Shown here: one piece after another, positions 18,633 through 26,194 of the stretch
Numbering within the stretch: position 1 is the stretch's first letter
How the letters are laid out: each line of letters starts with the position of its first letter
Virus record (IMG/VR): IMGVR_UViG_3300021964_006878
Coordinates: 21,367 to 85,366 of that record
Direction: 5' to 3' (one strand)
DNA: 64,000 nucleotides
Origin: a virus
Program-made: the position numbers and the translations under genes
Notes under the pieces: generated by a model
Databases searched by the model: none
What the model was told of the DNA's origin: nothing
The model's input: the letters and a program-made list of their open reading frames with translations, nothing else

Positions 18633-19294
18633 TGTCTTATTTCAGAGAGTTACCAAATATATCTGCTCTATCTTTACTGCCAGGAAGAGCACGAGATGAT
18701 GAAAGAGTTTTAATCAAAAACTTTTTCAAGAGACCAAAACTTAGAAGCGATATTGATATTGCAATTACTGCCTTTGATTTTAAGGTTATTAAAGATGGGC
18801 AGAGACCTGATAACATTGCAGAAATTATGTATCAAGATCCAGAATTGGATTGGGTAGTTCTGATTACTAATAATATTACAAATATAAGGGACCAATGGCC
18901 ACTGTCTAACAATAATCTTCATAATTATATGCTAGATAAGTATGGTTCTGAACAGGCACTTCAGGAAGTCCACCATTATGAAACATTTGAAATTAAAGAT
19001 GAATATAATAGAACAGTTTTAGAATCTGGTCTTGAAGTAGATGAAGATTTTTCATTCACATTCACAACAGTTAATGGTAACCTTGTAACGAAATCAAATG
19101 CAGCAGGTCCAGTTACAAATTATACTTATGAAAGTACAAGAAATGATGCGAAAAGAATCATTCGTGTATTGAAACCAAAATTCGTTGGTAGTTTTATCAG
19201 TGATATGAAAAAGATGATGAAGTATGAAACATCTTCCCAATATATCAATAGAACTACTAAGGCAGCGTTTAACACCAGAAAATTTGGGTTATAA
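18632..19294 (+). CDS. gp53: Baseplate wedge gp53
   Basis: Matches T4 gp53 in the segment RPDNIAEIMYQDPELDWVVL followed by NNLHNYMLDKYG. It is 220 aa against 196 in T4. The C-terminus (RIIRVLKPKFVGSFISDMKK) also fits. The family joins baseplate wedges to the hub. Last gene of the plus-strand operon. Confidence 0.88.
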   Translation: MSYFRELPNISALSLLPGRARDDERVLIKNFFKRPKLRSDIDIAITAFDFKVIKDGQRPDNIAEIMYQDPELDWVVLITNNITNIRDQWPLSNNNLHNYMLDKYGSEQALQEVHHYETFEIKDEYNRTVLESGLEVDEDFSFTFTTVNGNLVTKSNAAGPVTNYTYESTRNDAKRIIRVLKPKFVGSFISDMKKMMKYETSSQYINRTTKAAFNTRKFGL

Positions 19295-19298
19295 AAAA

Positions 19299-19316
19299 AC
19301 CCTCCTTTCGGAGGGT
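19299..19316 (-). terminator. Hairpin terminator after gp32
   Basis: ACCCTCC-TTTC-GGAGGGT hairpin; on the minus strand it is followed by a run of U. It lies between convergent gp53 and gp32. The U-run side marks it mainly as the gp32 terminator. Confidence 0.85.
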
Positions 19317-19323
19317 GTAAAGG

Positions 19324-20283
19324 TCAGGAGTTGACCAGTTTAGCAAAGTAGTTGAGGGAGTCGTCTTCATCTTCCGTGTTGCTACTGAGAGTGGTGTCGG
19401 GGTCATTAAATGACTTACTGCGACCTTCACTCAAGTCCTCATAGGAAGCACCAGCGGCACTAGGTTCAGAGTAGTCACCACGACGCTCACGTTCCCATTG
19501 TGCTTCTTCTTCCTGAGTCTCAGGGTCTTGCATCTTAGGAGTACCCTTGTTACCAAGAGTATAATCAAGACGCTTCTGAAGTGCATCATATGCCTTGAAG
19601 TTCTTAGGGTCAAGGAACTCATTCAGGTCATAGAGATTGTTGTAGATTTTCTCTAGTTTATCATCGTCATCGAACAATGCGCTAGGGTTAGCAAACTCAC
19701 TGCTATCATAGTTCTGATAACCAGCAACACGGCGAATCTTCAGTTTGAAGTTTGCACCCTGCCAGAAATCAAAAGGATTGATAGGTTCTTCGTCAGCAAA
19801 CTCAGGCTTCATTGCTTCCATGATTTTATCATGGATCTTCTTACCATACTTGTAAAGGAAAACTTTACCGTCGTTATCGGGATTAGAAGGATCACTTACA
19901 ACAAGAATGTTGCTATAGTATGAGAGTTTACGCTTTTGCTTACGTGCTTGCTCTTTACCAGCATCAGTGCCGTTGTTCCAAAGGGTAGAATTATATTCAC
20001 ATACAGGACATTTCTGCTCTTTAGTGGTTAGACATTGGTCAATCAACCAACCACCAGGACCTTGGAATGCATGGGTATAGACTCGTGCCCAAGGAAGTTC
20101 ATTTCCATCTGCTTCAGGGAGGAAACGAATAACTGCAAAACCATTACCAGTCTTATCAACTGATGGTTTCCAGATACGCTCGTCAGCACCATTCCCCTTG
20201 TCGTTGAGTTTTTCGACAGACTTGATTAGTTTATCAGTAAGGGAACCAGAACGGGACTGCTTTTTGAGATTTTGAAAAGACAT
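19324..20283 (-). CDS. gp32: Single-stranded DNA-binding protein gp32
   Basis: The N-terminus MSFQNLKKQSRSGSL is the basic cooperativity region. The core has FLPEADGNELPWARVYTHAF and a Zn-type Cys cluster (CLTTKEQKCPVC). The C-terminus is strongly acidic (SSNTEDEDDSLNYFAKL), used by gp32 to contact gp59 and other replication proteins. It is 319 aa against 301 in T4. Its strong promoter and C/T-rich repetitive leader suggest high, possibly self-regulated expression. Confidence 0.92.
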   Translation of the reverse strand: MSFQNLKKQSRSGSLTDKLIKSVEKLNDKGNGADERIWKPSVDKTGNGFAVIRFLPEADGNELPWARVYTHAFQGPGGWLIDQCLTTKEQKCPVCEYNSTLWNNGTDAGKEQARKQKRKLSYYSNILVVSDPSNPDNDGKVFLYKYGKKIHDKIMEAMKPEFADEEPINPFDFWQGANFKLKIRRVAGYQNYDSSEFANPSALFDDDDKLEKIYNNLYDLNEFLDPKNFKAYDALQKRLDYTLGNKGTPKMQDPETQEEEAQWERERRGDYSEPSAAGASYEDLSEGRSKSFNDPDTTLSSNTEDEDDSLNYFAKLVNS

Positions 20284-20325
20284 AGGATTGATTAGGATAA
20301 ATTAGGATGTGTTGGATGTGGACAG
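20284..20325 (-). promoter_or_regulatory. Repetitive leader of gp32 mRNA (possible translational operator)
   Basis: The leader between the promoter and the gp32 ATG repeats ATCC about every 8-10 nt (CACATCC, ACACATCC, TTATCC, CAATCC) and contains no evident stem. T4 gp32 represses its own message by cooperative binding to an unstructured leader, so an analogous operator is plausible here. Confidence 0.4.
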
Positions 20326-20329
20326 GTCT

Positions 20330-20358
20330 ATTATAAGGCATGTGCCTTCAGATGTCAA
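20330..20358 (-). promoter_or_regulatory. Sigma70-type promoter TTGACA-N17-TATAAT for gp32
   Basis: -35 TTGACA at 20353-20358 overlaps the last codons of the upstream gene; -10 TATAAT at 20330-20335 is followed by AGACC. Consensus hexamers and 17-nt spacing. Confidence 0.88.
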
Positions 20359-20677
20359 GTGTGTGCTCTAGATTTGCGATAGTTTTGTCGAGTTGCTCAA
20401 AGAACTTTTCCATGCCGTCACTCTCGGTATATCCGAACATCTTTGCTGCTTCAATTACCTTCTCCTTAATCACTAAGGCGTCAGGGTCATCAGACAGTGA
20501 GACACGAAAGAAGAACAGTTTCTGTTTCTCAAGGAATGTCTTAAGTCGCGCCAAGTGATCTCTTCTTTCTTCAACACTATACTCTGCAAGATGCATTAGA
20601 TCAATAGTGAGTTCTTGTTGCAGTTGCTCAAGCTCCATGACTGTACCACGGACTTGATCTGAGTCAAAAAATCTCAT
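20348..20677 (-). CDS. DUF1825-family protein (109 aa)
   Basis: Begins MRFFDSDQVRGTVMEL and carries a helical core (HLARLKTFLEKQKLFFFRVS), matching cyanobacterial DUF1825 proteins that start with FFDSE. The family is common in cyanobacteria and cyanophages and has no known function. The start overlaps the gp59 stop by ATGA. Confidence 0.75.
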   Translation of the reverse strand: MRFFDSDQVRGTVMELEQLQQELTIDLMHLAEYSVEERRDHLARLKTFLEKQKLFFFRVSLSDDPDALVIKEKVIEAAKMFGYTESDGMEKFFEQLDKTIANLEHTLDI

Positions 20678-21267
20678 ACTACCTGCTCTTTAAGAATCGA
20701 CTTGAATTTGTTCACATCAATATTTAGGAATGGTTTATACTTTTTAATTTTGAGACTGACGGTATTCCACACCGGGTCTTCGAGTTTTTTATCAAAGTTC
20801 TTCACATATTCTAGGATAATATCTAATATTACCATGGTCTCAATAGACAAAGCACCCTGCAGATATTTCTTCAATACCTCAGGGTGTGACTGTCCCTTGA
20901 TAGAGAACAGTTGTTGAAAGTTTTCTTTGTTGACGAAGACTTCTACTTCTGTCTTGAACATATAGGTTAAAGTTTGTGACCTTTTCATCCAAGATTTATA
21001 ATTATCTTCTCCAGAGGAAATAATATCGCCAATCCATAGACGGTCTGGGTCATCACACTCAACAAAGTTTGCTAAAAAGTATTCTTTAATCTCACTATCA
21101 TCTTTTTTGCGAGACATTCTTTCAAAAAAGTAACGATCTTTACGATTGTTATATGCTTGAACAGATGCCCTAGACTTACCAGAGTATTTGAAGTAACTAT
21201 AACTCTGCTTTGTAAAATGATTTTTGAATGCTAGATATGTTTTGTATACATCAATCGGTGTCATCAT
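20674..21267 (-). CDS. gp59: Helicase loader gp59
   Basis: Aligns with T4 gp59 through KTYLAFKNHF, RKDRYFFERMS, LWIGDIIS and the C-terminal region TVSLKIKKYKPFLNIDVNKF. The family loads gp41 helicase on gp32-coated forks. I start at ATG 21267 (MMTPIDVYKT), overlapping the upstream stop; a frame to 21315 is also open. About 197 aa against 217 in T4. Confidence 0.85.
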   Translation of the reverse strand: MMTPIDVYKTYLAFKNHFTKQSYSYFKYSGKSRASVQAYNNRKDRYFFERMSRKKDDSEIKEYFLANFVECDDPDRLWIGDIISSGEDNYKSWMKRSQTLTYMFKTEVEVFVNKENFQQLFSIKGQSHPEVLKKYLQGALSIETMVILDIILEYVKNFDKKLEDPVWNTVSLKIKKYKPFLNIDVNKFKSILKEQVV

Positions 21268-21439
21268 CAATTCGTTCAAAATCTTCAATTTCGTCTGCAG
21301 TAACTTCGTGTTCATTATTGATTAGATACCAATGATGGCCAGAACGTTTACCAAGATACTGTAATTCTTCATCGATCCATGAGTTTTCACGCATTGCTGC
21401 TTGAATTTTATAATGAATCAATTCACCTCTAGAAATCAT
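21251..21439 (-). CDS. Hypothetical protein (62 aa)
   Basis: A small protein beginning MISRGELIHYKIQAAMRENS with an acidic tail (ADEIEDFERIDDDTD). Start and stop overlap gp33 and gp59 respectively, so it is co-translated with replication and late-transcription genes. Not recognised. Confidence 0.65.
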   Translation of the reverse strand: MISRGELIHYKIQAAMRENSWIDEELQYLGKRSGHHWYLINNEHEVTADEIEDFERIDDDTD

Positions 21440-21690
21440 AATGGAAGTTTTGCTCGTGTAGTTTTTTTCAAAAAGTTAAGTTGAGTAGCGTCACATTTAA
21501 GTTTTTCTTTCAATGGTTTTGAAATTAATTTACCAACAGATTCCATTTCGATCTTGTTCTCTTCACAAAACGTGAGGATAGCATCGATGTAATTGAACTT
21601 GTAAGTCTTGACTAGACTCTCAACCTCTTGTGCAAACTTTGCTGGACACAGAAACTTTTCCTTGATGAGTTCATCAACTTGATTCTCCAT
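21436..21690 (-). CDS. gp33: Late-transcription co-activator gp33
   Basis: Residues from ESLVKTYKFNYIDAILTFCE onward align with T4 gp33 (pattern MSYLEATTAFLEEN...). Start chosen at ATG 21690 because CAGGAG precedes it by 3 nt; the longer frame to 21798 runs inside the upstream gene. gp33 bridges RNA polymerase, sigma gp55 and the sliding clamp, consistent with the late octamers in this window. Confidence 0.8.
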   Translation of the reverse strand: MENQVDELIKEKFLCPAKFAQEVESLVKTYKFNYIDAILTFCEENKIEMESVGKLISKPLKEKLKCDATQLNFLKKTTRAKLPL

Positions 21691-22360
21691 ATTCTCCTGT
21701 TTTATATTCGACGAACTTTTTGATGTACTCTGTGAGAAGTTTAATATAGTGACCCTTGTTTGTTTTTTCGTAGACAAAGCTTTCTCCATTTTCTGCAACC
21801 ATAATAGTAATTAATTTTTTAACTGGGATACCAGTCATTTCAAAATACATGCAAGCATAAGCAGTCTCTTGCACGAAATAATTTTCAATCCATTTTTCGG
21901 GTTTGATCTTGGCCGAGGTCTTAAAGTCGATGACTGCAAGTTCTCCGTCGTACTCTGCTATGCAGTCTACTCTACCTGCAAGACCAAGATAATCACTATA
22001 CAGCGATTGTTCTATAACATGTATGTTATTTATACGGTCAAGATTCTTTTTCGCTGAGAGTAGAAGAAACTTTGTAGAAGGAAGCATATCAATGTCCTTG
22101 ATGGGAACATTCTTGATGTATTGTTCTACAGCGTCATGGAACTTTGTCCCACGAAATGTAGATTCCCTAAGGACTTTATTTGCTTCTTCTTCACCGACTC
22201 TCTTTCGCCATTTGACAAAAACTTCACGGTTATAGAAACTCGTTACAGAAGTGATGGATGGATACATCTTTCCTGATGGAACTTCGTAAAAACGAGTTCC
22301 ATCAATCATGGTTGCTTCTAAATCAGTTTCGCCTTTTAAATTATCTAGATGGACAAACAT
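21674..22360 (-). CDS. PD-(D/E)XK exonuclease, RecB/Cas4-MGME1-like (228 aa)
   Basis: The core is GLAGRVDCIAEYDGELAVID followed by FKTSAKIKP: the D...(D/E)xK pattern with a downstream Q/Y helix (VQETAYACMYFE). An upstream H (FRGTKFHDAVEQYI) is typical of RecB-like nucleases. It probably processes DNA ends in replication or recombination. It lies between phoH and gp33 with overlaps on both sides. Confidence 0.75.
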   Translation of the reverse strand: MFVHLDNLKGETDLEATMIDGTRFYEVPSGKMYPSITSVTSFYNREVFVKWRKRVGEEEANKVLRESTFRGTKFHDAVEQYIKNVPIKDIDMLPSTKFLLLSAKKNLDRINNIHVIEQSLYSDYLGLAGRVDCIAEYDGELAVIDFKTSAKIKPEKWIENYFVQETAYACMYFEMTGIPVKKLITIMVAENGESFVYEKTNKGHYIKLLTEYIKKFVEYKTGEYGESS

Positions 22361-23121
22361 TAAATACCGAGTGCAATTTTAGTCATGATGTAGTTACGAA
22401 CAAATCCAGATCTAACAATATCATTGACATCATACTCTACACAAGTAAAGTCATCAGTCATTGCTTGGATGATCTTCATGAAATCAAGAATTCCATTACG
22501 CTCGTTGGTCTTCACAAGGTCAGACTGTGCTGCGTCTCCACAGAAAACAATCTTACAATTTTCACCAACTCTTGTTATTATACTATCAAGTTCATGAAAA
22601 TTCAAGTTCTGCATTTCGTCAACGATGATAATACAATTATCCATTGTAGTTCCACGAATGAATGAGGTAGACCAGAAGCGAATAGTCTCCTGTGCTTTGA
22701 GTGCTCCATAAAGCATCTCAAATTCATTCTCATTCTGCATCTCAAACATATACTTCACCATATTCTTATATGGAATTTGGTATAGTGCTGCCTTATCTTC
22801 ATGGTCTCCAGGAAGAAATCCAATCTCACGAGTAGAAACAAGAGAACGAACCACATACACCTTTTCATAAGGTGTGAATTGATCTAATACGTCTTTAAGT
22901 GCAAGGTATAGTGCAACAAAAGTTTTGCCTGTACCTGCTGCACCATAAGCAAACATATTTTTGCCTGCATTATATGCCTCAAAGAACTTTTCTTGGTTAT
23001 CTGTTAATGGTTTGATGTCAACCATTAAATCAGAATTGATTGGATGCTTTCTCTTCAGTTGTCTTGAACTCATACTGCCGACTCCAACACTGGAACCGCC
23101 TTTTCTCTTTTTAGCTGGCAT
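22360..23121 (-). CDS. phoH: PhoH-like ATPase
   Basis: Walker A GAAGTGKT at residues 60-67, Walker B IIIVDEMQN and the motif FCGDAAQSD identify a PhoH-family P-loop ATPase of 253 aa. The basic N-terminus (MPAKKRKGG) is typical of phage forms. phoH is one of the most widespread cyanophage genes. Its role is unsettled, with phosphate-stress and RNA-related roles proposed. Confidence 0.92.
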   Translation of the reverse strand: MPAKKRKGGSSVGVGSMSSRQLKRKHPINSDLMVDIKPLTDNQEKFFEAYNAGKNMFAYGAAGTGKTFVALYLALKDVLDQFTPYEKVYVVRSLVSTREIGFLPGDHEDKAALYQIPYKNMVKYMFEMQNENEFEMLYGALKAQETIRFWSTSFIRGTTMDNCIIIVDEMQNLNFHELDSIITRVGENCKIVFCGDAAQSDLVKTNERNGILDFMKIIQAMTDDFTCVEYDVNDIVRSGFVRNYIMTKIALGI

Positions 23122-23123
23122 AC

Positions 23124-23372
23124 TTAGATTTTTTGAATGTTAGCACCTGGGACTGATTTTACCTTGGATAGAACATCGTTCCATCCAGGATTCTTCTTAC
23201 GAAGTTTATCCTTCCATTCACCGACTTCACCTGAAGCAGGACAAGTAGATGGATCACTCCAGTCCCTATGCCAGTCAGGATTATCGTTACACCACTGAGA
23301 CCATTCAGTGACACTCATTACGATTTCTTTTTGCTCACCAGTCTCTTTATGGACTATTGGATATGTTGCCAT
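23124..23372 (-). CDS. Conserved phoH-linked small protein (82 aa)
   Basis: Start placed at ATG 23372 (MATYPIVHKETGEQKEIVMS) because the TCTAAATA late octamer lies about 20 nt upstream and this N-terminus resembles FmdB-type phage proteins. Trp/Asp-rich centre, no cysteines. Lies 2 nt upstream of phoH. Confidence 0.75.
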   Translation of the reverse strand: MATYPIVHKETGEQKEIVMSVTEWSQWCNDNPDWHRDWSDPSTCPASGEVGEWKDKLRKKNPGWNDVLSKVKSVPGANIQKI

Positions 23373-23392
23373 GGTTACAAAACTCAATGAAT

Positions 23393-23400
23393 TATTTAGA
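23393..23400 (-). promoter_or_regulatory. Late-type octamer TCTAAATA
   Basis: Overlaps the stop codon of the HNH gene at 23396 and lies 21 nt upstream of the ATG at 23372. The inserted endonuclease gene ends exactly at this site, so the downstream genes keep their own late promoter. Confidence 0.5.
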
Positions 23401-23998
23401 CCCATTCAAGGGCTTCAGCAATGATAGAAAGGTTGTTGTGTATTTTTTTGATATGCTCTGCAAAATGTTTTACATCCATATCTAACTTCATACTATTACA
23501 TATTCTACAGCAAGGAACGCAGTTCTCTTTGGTATAACCAAGAGTATTATCTACTCTATCAACACCTGTATAGTAGAAATCGCCACTGGTTTTTCCTCCT
23601 CCCTTTACTCTATTCTGACCTTGACTTCCACAATAAAGACAAGGAGCAGTTGCTATACCACAAAACTCATCTTTTGTCAAGTCAAATGTGTGGTTTCTTT
23701 TCTCCGCACATTTAGAGTATTGATAGTATAAGTTATTTTTTGCAGCCTCACCAGGAGCAAGTTGCCAAGACCTGGTGTATGCTCCACCATTATGTTTCCA
23801 AGTAGAGGATATTTTTTGGTTACATCCACAGGAGTATCTCCTCTTTATGTTGAAACTATACATCTCCTTTACATTATCACATAAAGAACACCTCACAACT
23901 CCTCTGGTGTGTCGTCCTGATTTAGTTGCAGGTATTACTTCCAGTATAGTAAAGTTTCCTACAACATCTCCAACATTGATAGAAGATTTTCTTCCCAT
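23396..23998 (-). CDS. HNH homing endonuclease (200 aa)
   Basis: The N-terminal half has a Cys-rich Zn-binding region (RCSLCDNVKEM, SCGCNQ). The C-terminal HNH-type nuclease region has CLYCGSQ, TGVDRVDNTLGYTKENCVPC and CRICNSMKLDM. It is a free-standing gene between thyX and the phoH-linked gene, with its own TATAAATA promoter 25 nt upstream. Probably a mobile gene cutting homologous loci of related phages. Confidence 0.85.
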   Translation of the reverse strand: MGRKSSINVGDVVGNFTILEVIPATKSGRHTRGVVRCSLCDNVKEMYSFNIKRRYSCGCNQKISSTWKHNGGAYTRSWQLAPGEAAKNNLYYQYSKCAEKRNHTFDLTKDEFCGIATAPCLYCGSQGQNRVKGGGKTSGDFYYTGVDRVDNTLGYTKENCVPCCRICNSMKLDMDVKHFAEHIKKIHNNLSIIAEALEWV

Positions 23999-24022
23999 AG
24001 TAGTAATGTATCCAACTACTTA

Positions 24023-24030
24023 TATTTATA
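24023..24030 (-). promoter_or_regulatory. Late promoter octamer TATAAATA
   Basis: Exact T4 late consensus on the minus strand, 25 nt upstream of the HNH start at 23998 and just downstream of the thyX stop. Confidence 0.7.
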
Positions 24031-24035
24031 TTATA

Positions 24036-24689
24036 TCATATCAACCACTCATTATCAATACCTCCAAGTGCTTCTGCTGTTATGGGAAACTCTTTACAAA
24101 ATATCTCCTTACAAGATTTTGCAATTTCCATATGCTCTTTCTGTGTTCCATTCTTCTCTCTCAGAGCAATGTAAGTAATCCAACTCCGCAGACTGCCAGT
24201 CATGTAGATTCTGGTGGGAGTACAGAGGGGAAGCACATTTCTTGCACATTCCTTTGCCACACCACGCTCAAGCATCTGCTGATATAATGCCATAGAAGAA
24301 TCAAACAGAGTCTGCATTTGCAGTTCCATGTTCTGAATTATAAAAGGATCAAGGTCATCAATCGAGTTCTGACGATTCTTTGTATCCTGACGGCGAAGTT
24401 CAGGCAAAGGAATCTTATCACCAAGCAGAGATGAATCTGCATACCGTTGTGAAAATTCTTGATATGTGAAACTTCTATGACGCAATATCTGAGCCGCAAT
24501 AGCACGGGTAGTCTCAATCTCTAAGGTCATAGTGGATTGTTCAAACACAGACCAGTGGTTGTGCTTGATACAGTAACGTAAAAGACCAGCGTACTTATCG
24601 TTCTCCTGGTTACTGGGGTTGGAAACTCTAGCGATATACGCCATAGTCTTTTCTGCGTCAGGAGTAACGCTTACTAGTTGTGCTCTCAT
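24036..24689 (-). CDS. thyX: Flavin-dependent thymidylate synthase ThyX
   Basis: The ThyX signature occurs as RHRSFTYQEFSQRY from residue 70. The rest of the fold is present (SVFEQSTMTLEIETTRAIAAQ, then LPLCTPTRIYMTGSLRSW). It makes dTMP from dUMP using FAD, NADPH and methylene-THF. 217 aa, normal length. It overlaps the upstream HNH gene by 4 nt (ATGA). Confidence 0.93.
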   Translation of the reverse strand: MRAQLVSVTPDAEKTMAYIARVSNPSNQENDKYAGLLRYCIKHNHWSVFEQSTMTLEIETTRAIAAQILRHRSFTYQEFSQRYADSSLLGDKIPLPELRRQDTKNRQNSIDDLDPFIIQNMELQMQTLFDSSMALYQQMLERGVAKECARNVLPLCTPTRIYMTGSLRSWITYIALREKNGTQKEHMEIAKSCKEIFCKEFPITAEALGGIDNEWLI

Positions 24690-25195
24690 AACATTTGCAA
24701 TAATCTATGTTCTTTGTGATGATTTCTTGTGCCCTTATATGTTTTGTGTAGAGTTTGTTTGTTTAAATCATTCTCTAAACAAAATGTCGTAAGGTTTTTC
24801 ACCTCTATTATATCACCAGAAGGGATTTTAATCAACCACCTTTTAGAGTTGTCTGGCATTTTATAAACCCCATTCTTAATGGCGTCTTCAACATTTTCTT
24901 TTATTGTTCCCCATTTTAGATTAGATAAAGAGTTATTATCTTTATTGTCGTCAAGATGTCTAACTACTTCGTGGTTCTTTGGGTTTGGAATAAATGCCAT
25001 AGCAAGAAGTTGATGTAGTCCTTTCTGCCTTCTTTTTCCTTTTAAATCATACAAAGAAAAAGCATAGTATCCCCTTTTGTTTTTATGCCCGTTAATATAT
25101 CTTTTAAGTTTAATCGAATAAACTTTTCCATCTGGGTATATTTTATAATGAGGATACTCATCTAGTATTCTACAATCCATCTCCATCATCGTCAT
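24686..25195 (-). CDS. NUMOD4/HNH homing endonuclease (169 aa)
   Basis: A NUMOD4-like start (YPHYKIYPDGKVYSIKLKRY) leads into an HNH core (LHQLLAMAFIPNPKNHEVVRHLDD, then NSLSNLKWGT). A C-terminal helix-turn-helix-like tail ends RLLQML. Alternative ATGs at 25186 and 25180 are possible. It sits between thyX and a small early gene and overlaps both, suggesting insertion at their junction. Confidence 0.85.
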   Translation of the reverse strand: MTMMEMDCRILDEYPHYKIYPDGKVYSIKLKRYINGHKNKRGYYAFSLYDLKGKRRQKGLHQLLAMAFIPNPKNHEVVRHLDDNKDNNSLSNLKWGTIKENVEDAIKNGVYKMPDNSKRWLIKIPSGDIIEVKNLTTFCLENDLNKQTLHKTYKGTRNHHKEHRLLQML

Positions 25196-25391
25196 TGATT
25201 AGTAGGTATGGATTATTTATACTTTTAGTCACGCCATCATCATCGTCTTCAAAAATCTCATCGTAGTCGCCTACAATTGTAGTATTTCTCTCATATGTAT
25301 ATGCTTCTATATCCGAGTAAACCTCAGACTCCAAAGCATCGACAAGAGATTTTAAATTACGTACAATGAGTTTTAGTTTTTGTTTGTCCAT
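25170..25391 (-). CDS. Small acidic hypothetical protein (73 aa)
   Basis: Start chosen at ATG 25391 (MDKQKLKLIVRNLKS) because the composite promoter at 25415-25443 predicts a transcript start near 25408, downstream of the alternative ATG at 25412. The C-terminus is very acidic (DYDEIFEDDDDG). The last 26 nt overlap the HNH gene. Function unknown. Confidence 0.7.
   Translation of the reverse strand: MDKQKLKLIVRNLKSLVDALESEVYSDIEAYTYERNTTIVGDYDEIFEDDDDGVTKSINNPYLLINDDDGDGL
25214..25221 (-). promoter_or_regulatory. Late promoter octamer TATAAATA
   Basis: Exact late consensus lying inside the upstream coding region, 19-34 nt before the possible starts of the HNH gene. Confidence 0.6.
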
Positions 25392-25414
25392 AAACTCAAT
25401 TACAGTATCCATAC

Positions 25415-25450
25415 ATTCTACACAAAAAAAGCGTGTCTGTCAAGACACGC
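25415..25450 (-). promoter_or_regulatory. Composite terminator-promoter: TTGACA in hairpin loop
   Basis: On the minus strand GCGTGTC-TTGACA-GACACGC forms a hairpin followed by seven T, a standard intrinsic terminator for the gene ending at 25459. The loop is exactly a consensus -35 TTGACA (25438-25443). Seventeen nt later comes TAGAAT (25415-25420), a 5/6 match to TATAAT, so the same DNA also reads as a promoter for the next gene. Confidence 0.75.
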
Positions 25451-25458
25451 TTCGTATA

Positions 25459-25629
25459 TTAATTTAATAGTCTCCTACATATTCGTTTACATACAGATTG
25501 AGAATCATCGCACTCAATCAAACAATCAAAGTAGTCGTTTGTCAAATCCATTTCATCATTATATAAATTTAAACTTTGTCCAATATTCCTCCATTCAGCT
25601 AATTGGTTACTTGACATGACATTGTGCAT
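25459..25629 (-). CDS. Small hypothetical protein (56 aa)
   Basis: A 57-codon frame starting MHNVMSSNQLAEWRNIGQ with AAGGG upstream of the ATG; an internal Met at residue 5 is an alternative start. It has three closely spaced Cys near the C-terminus (CDDSQSVCKRIC). It ends just before the composite terminator. Not recognised. Confidence 0.65.
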   Translation of the reverse strand: MHNVMSSNQLAEWRNIGQSLNLYNDEMDLTNDYFDCLIECDDSQSVCKRICRRLLN

Positions 25630-25765
25630 AGTTTAACCCTTAAGAGTTTACATCATTGATATAGAAAGATTTTCAGATCATAGGAAGTTTTTTAATTCTG
25701 TATTATTTAGGTTAGTTTGTGTTAATTCACTAACATTTGTTAATTCGTTACTTAAAGACAAAAAA

Positions 25766-25788
25766 AGAGAGGATAGTCAATCCTCTCT
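25766..25788 (-). terminator. Intrinsic terminator (TTGACT at loop)
   Basis: The stem AGAGAGGAT/ATCCTCTCT is followed by a seven-T run on the minus strand, downstream of the gene ending at 25807. The loop and last stem base spell TTGACT, like a -35 box, but no good -10 box lies 16-18 nt further on (best TTTAAG). Confidence 0.8.
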
Positions 25789-25806
25789 GCAATGTAAGTT
25801 AATGAA

Positions 25807-25974
25807 TCACTTAGTATAAGTACGACCACGATAGCAGAATGTACCGTGCGACTCTTTGTTTTCTACACAACGAGTAGAATACTCAACACCACGATATGAA
25901 GTGTGAAGAATTTGTGCGTTATGCAGTGCAGATGCTTTGTTGATCTGCTGCTTTACCATTTGAAGGGTGTTCAT
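25807..25974 (-). CDS. DUF4278-like small protein (55 aa)
   Basis: A 56-codon frame starting MNTLQMVKQQINKAS with AGGAG 7 nt before the ATG. The C-terminal half has two YRG elements (SYRGVEYSTRCVE and FCYRGRTYTK), as in DUF4278-like short proteins of cyanobacteria and their phages. Function unknown. It has its own downstream terminator. Confidence 0.75.
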   Translation of the reverse strand: MNTLQMVKQQINKASALHNAQILHTSYRGVEYSTRCVENKESHGTFCYRGRTYTK

Positions 25975-26015
25975 GTTGTTACTCCTAAAGTAGTTGGATT
26001 TTTAGGTCCGTTCCT

Positions 26016-26183
26016 TTAGTCGTTTGCGTCCCAATACCACTCACATTCTGGTGCTGAGTCCTTAAGAGTCTCAATCAATTCAATCTTAACTATATTACTA
26101 AGATTAGAATTTTTCTCAATCTTCAGCATAATAGCATCAGTTTGAGTACAGCTGAGTGTTGTATAGAATAATAGTTCTAACAT
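26016..26183 (-). CDS. Small conserved protein (55 aa)
   Basis: A 56-codon frame starting MLELLFYTTLSCTQTDAIML and ending APECEWYWDAND. The N-terminus is hydrophobic, perhaps a short signal or membrane anchor, and the tail is acidic and Trp-rich. It lies downstream of the sigma70 promoter at 26365-26393. I associate similar sequences with other T4-like cyanophages. Function unknown. Confidence 0.7.
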   Translation of the reverse strand: MLELLFYTTLSCTQTDAIMLKIEKNSNLSNIVKIELIETLKDSAPECEWYWDAND

Positions 26184-26194
26184 GGGATGAACGA

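Noticed and set aside
22027-22034. Exact TATAAATA on the minus strand
   Set aside because: It lies in the middle of the exonuclease gene and no start codon with a plausible gene follows within 50 nt; likely a chance match in codons.
25766-25788. A further composite terminator-promoter
   Set aside because: TTGACT lies at the loop but no acceptable -10 box occurs at 16-18 nt, so I annotate it only as a terminator.
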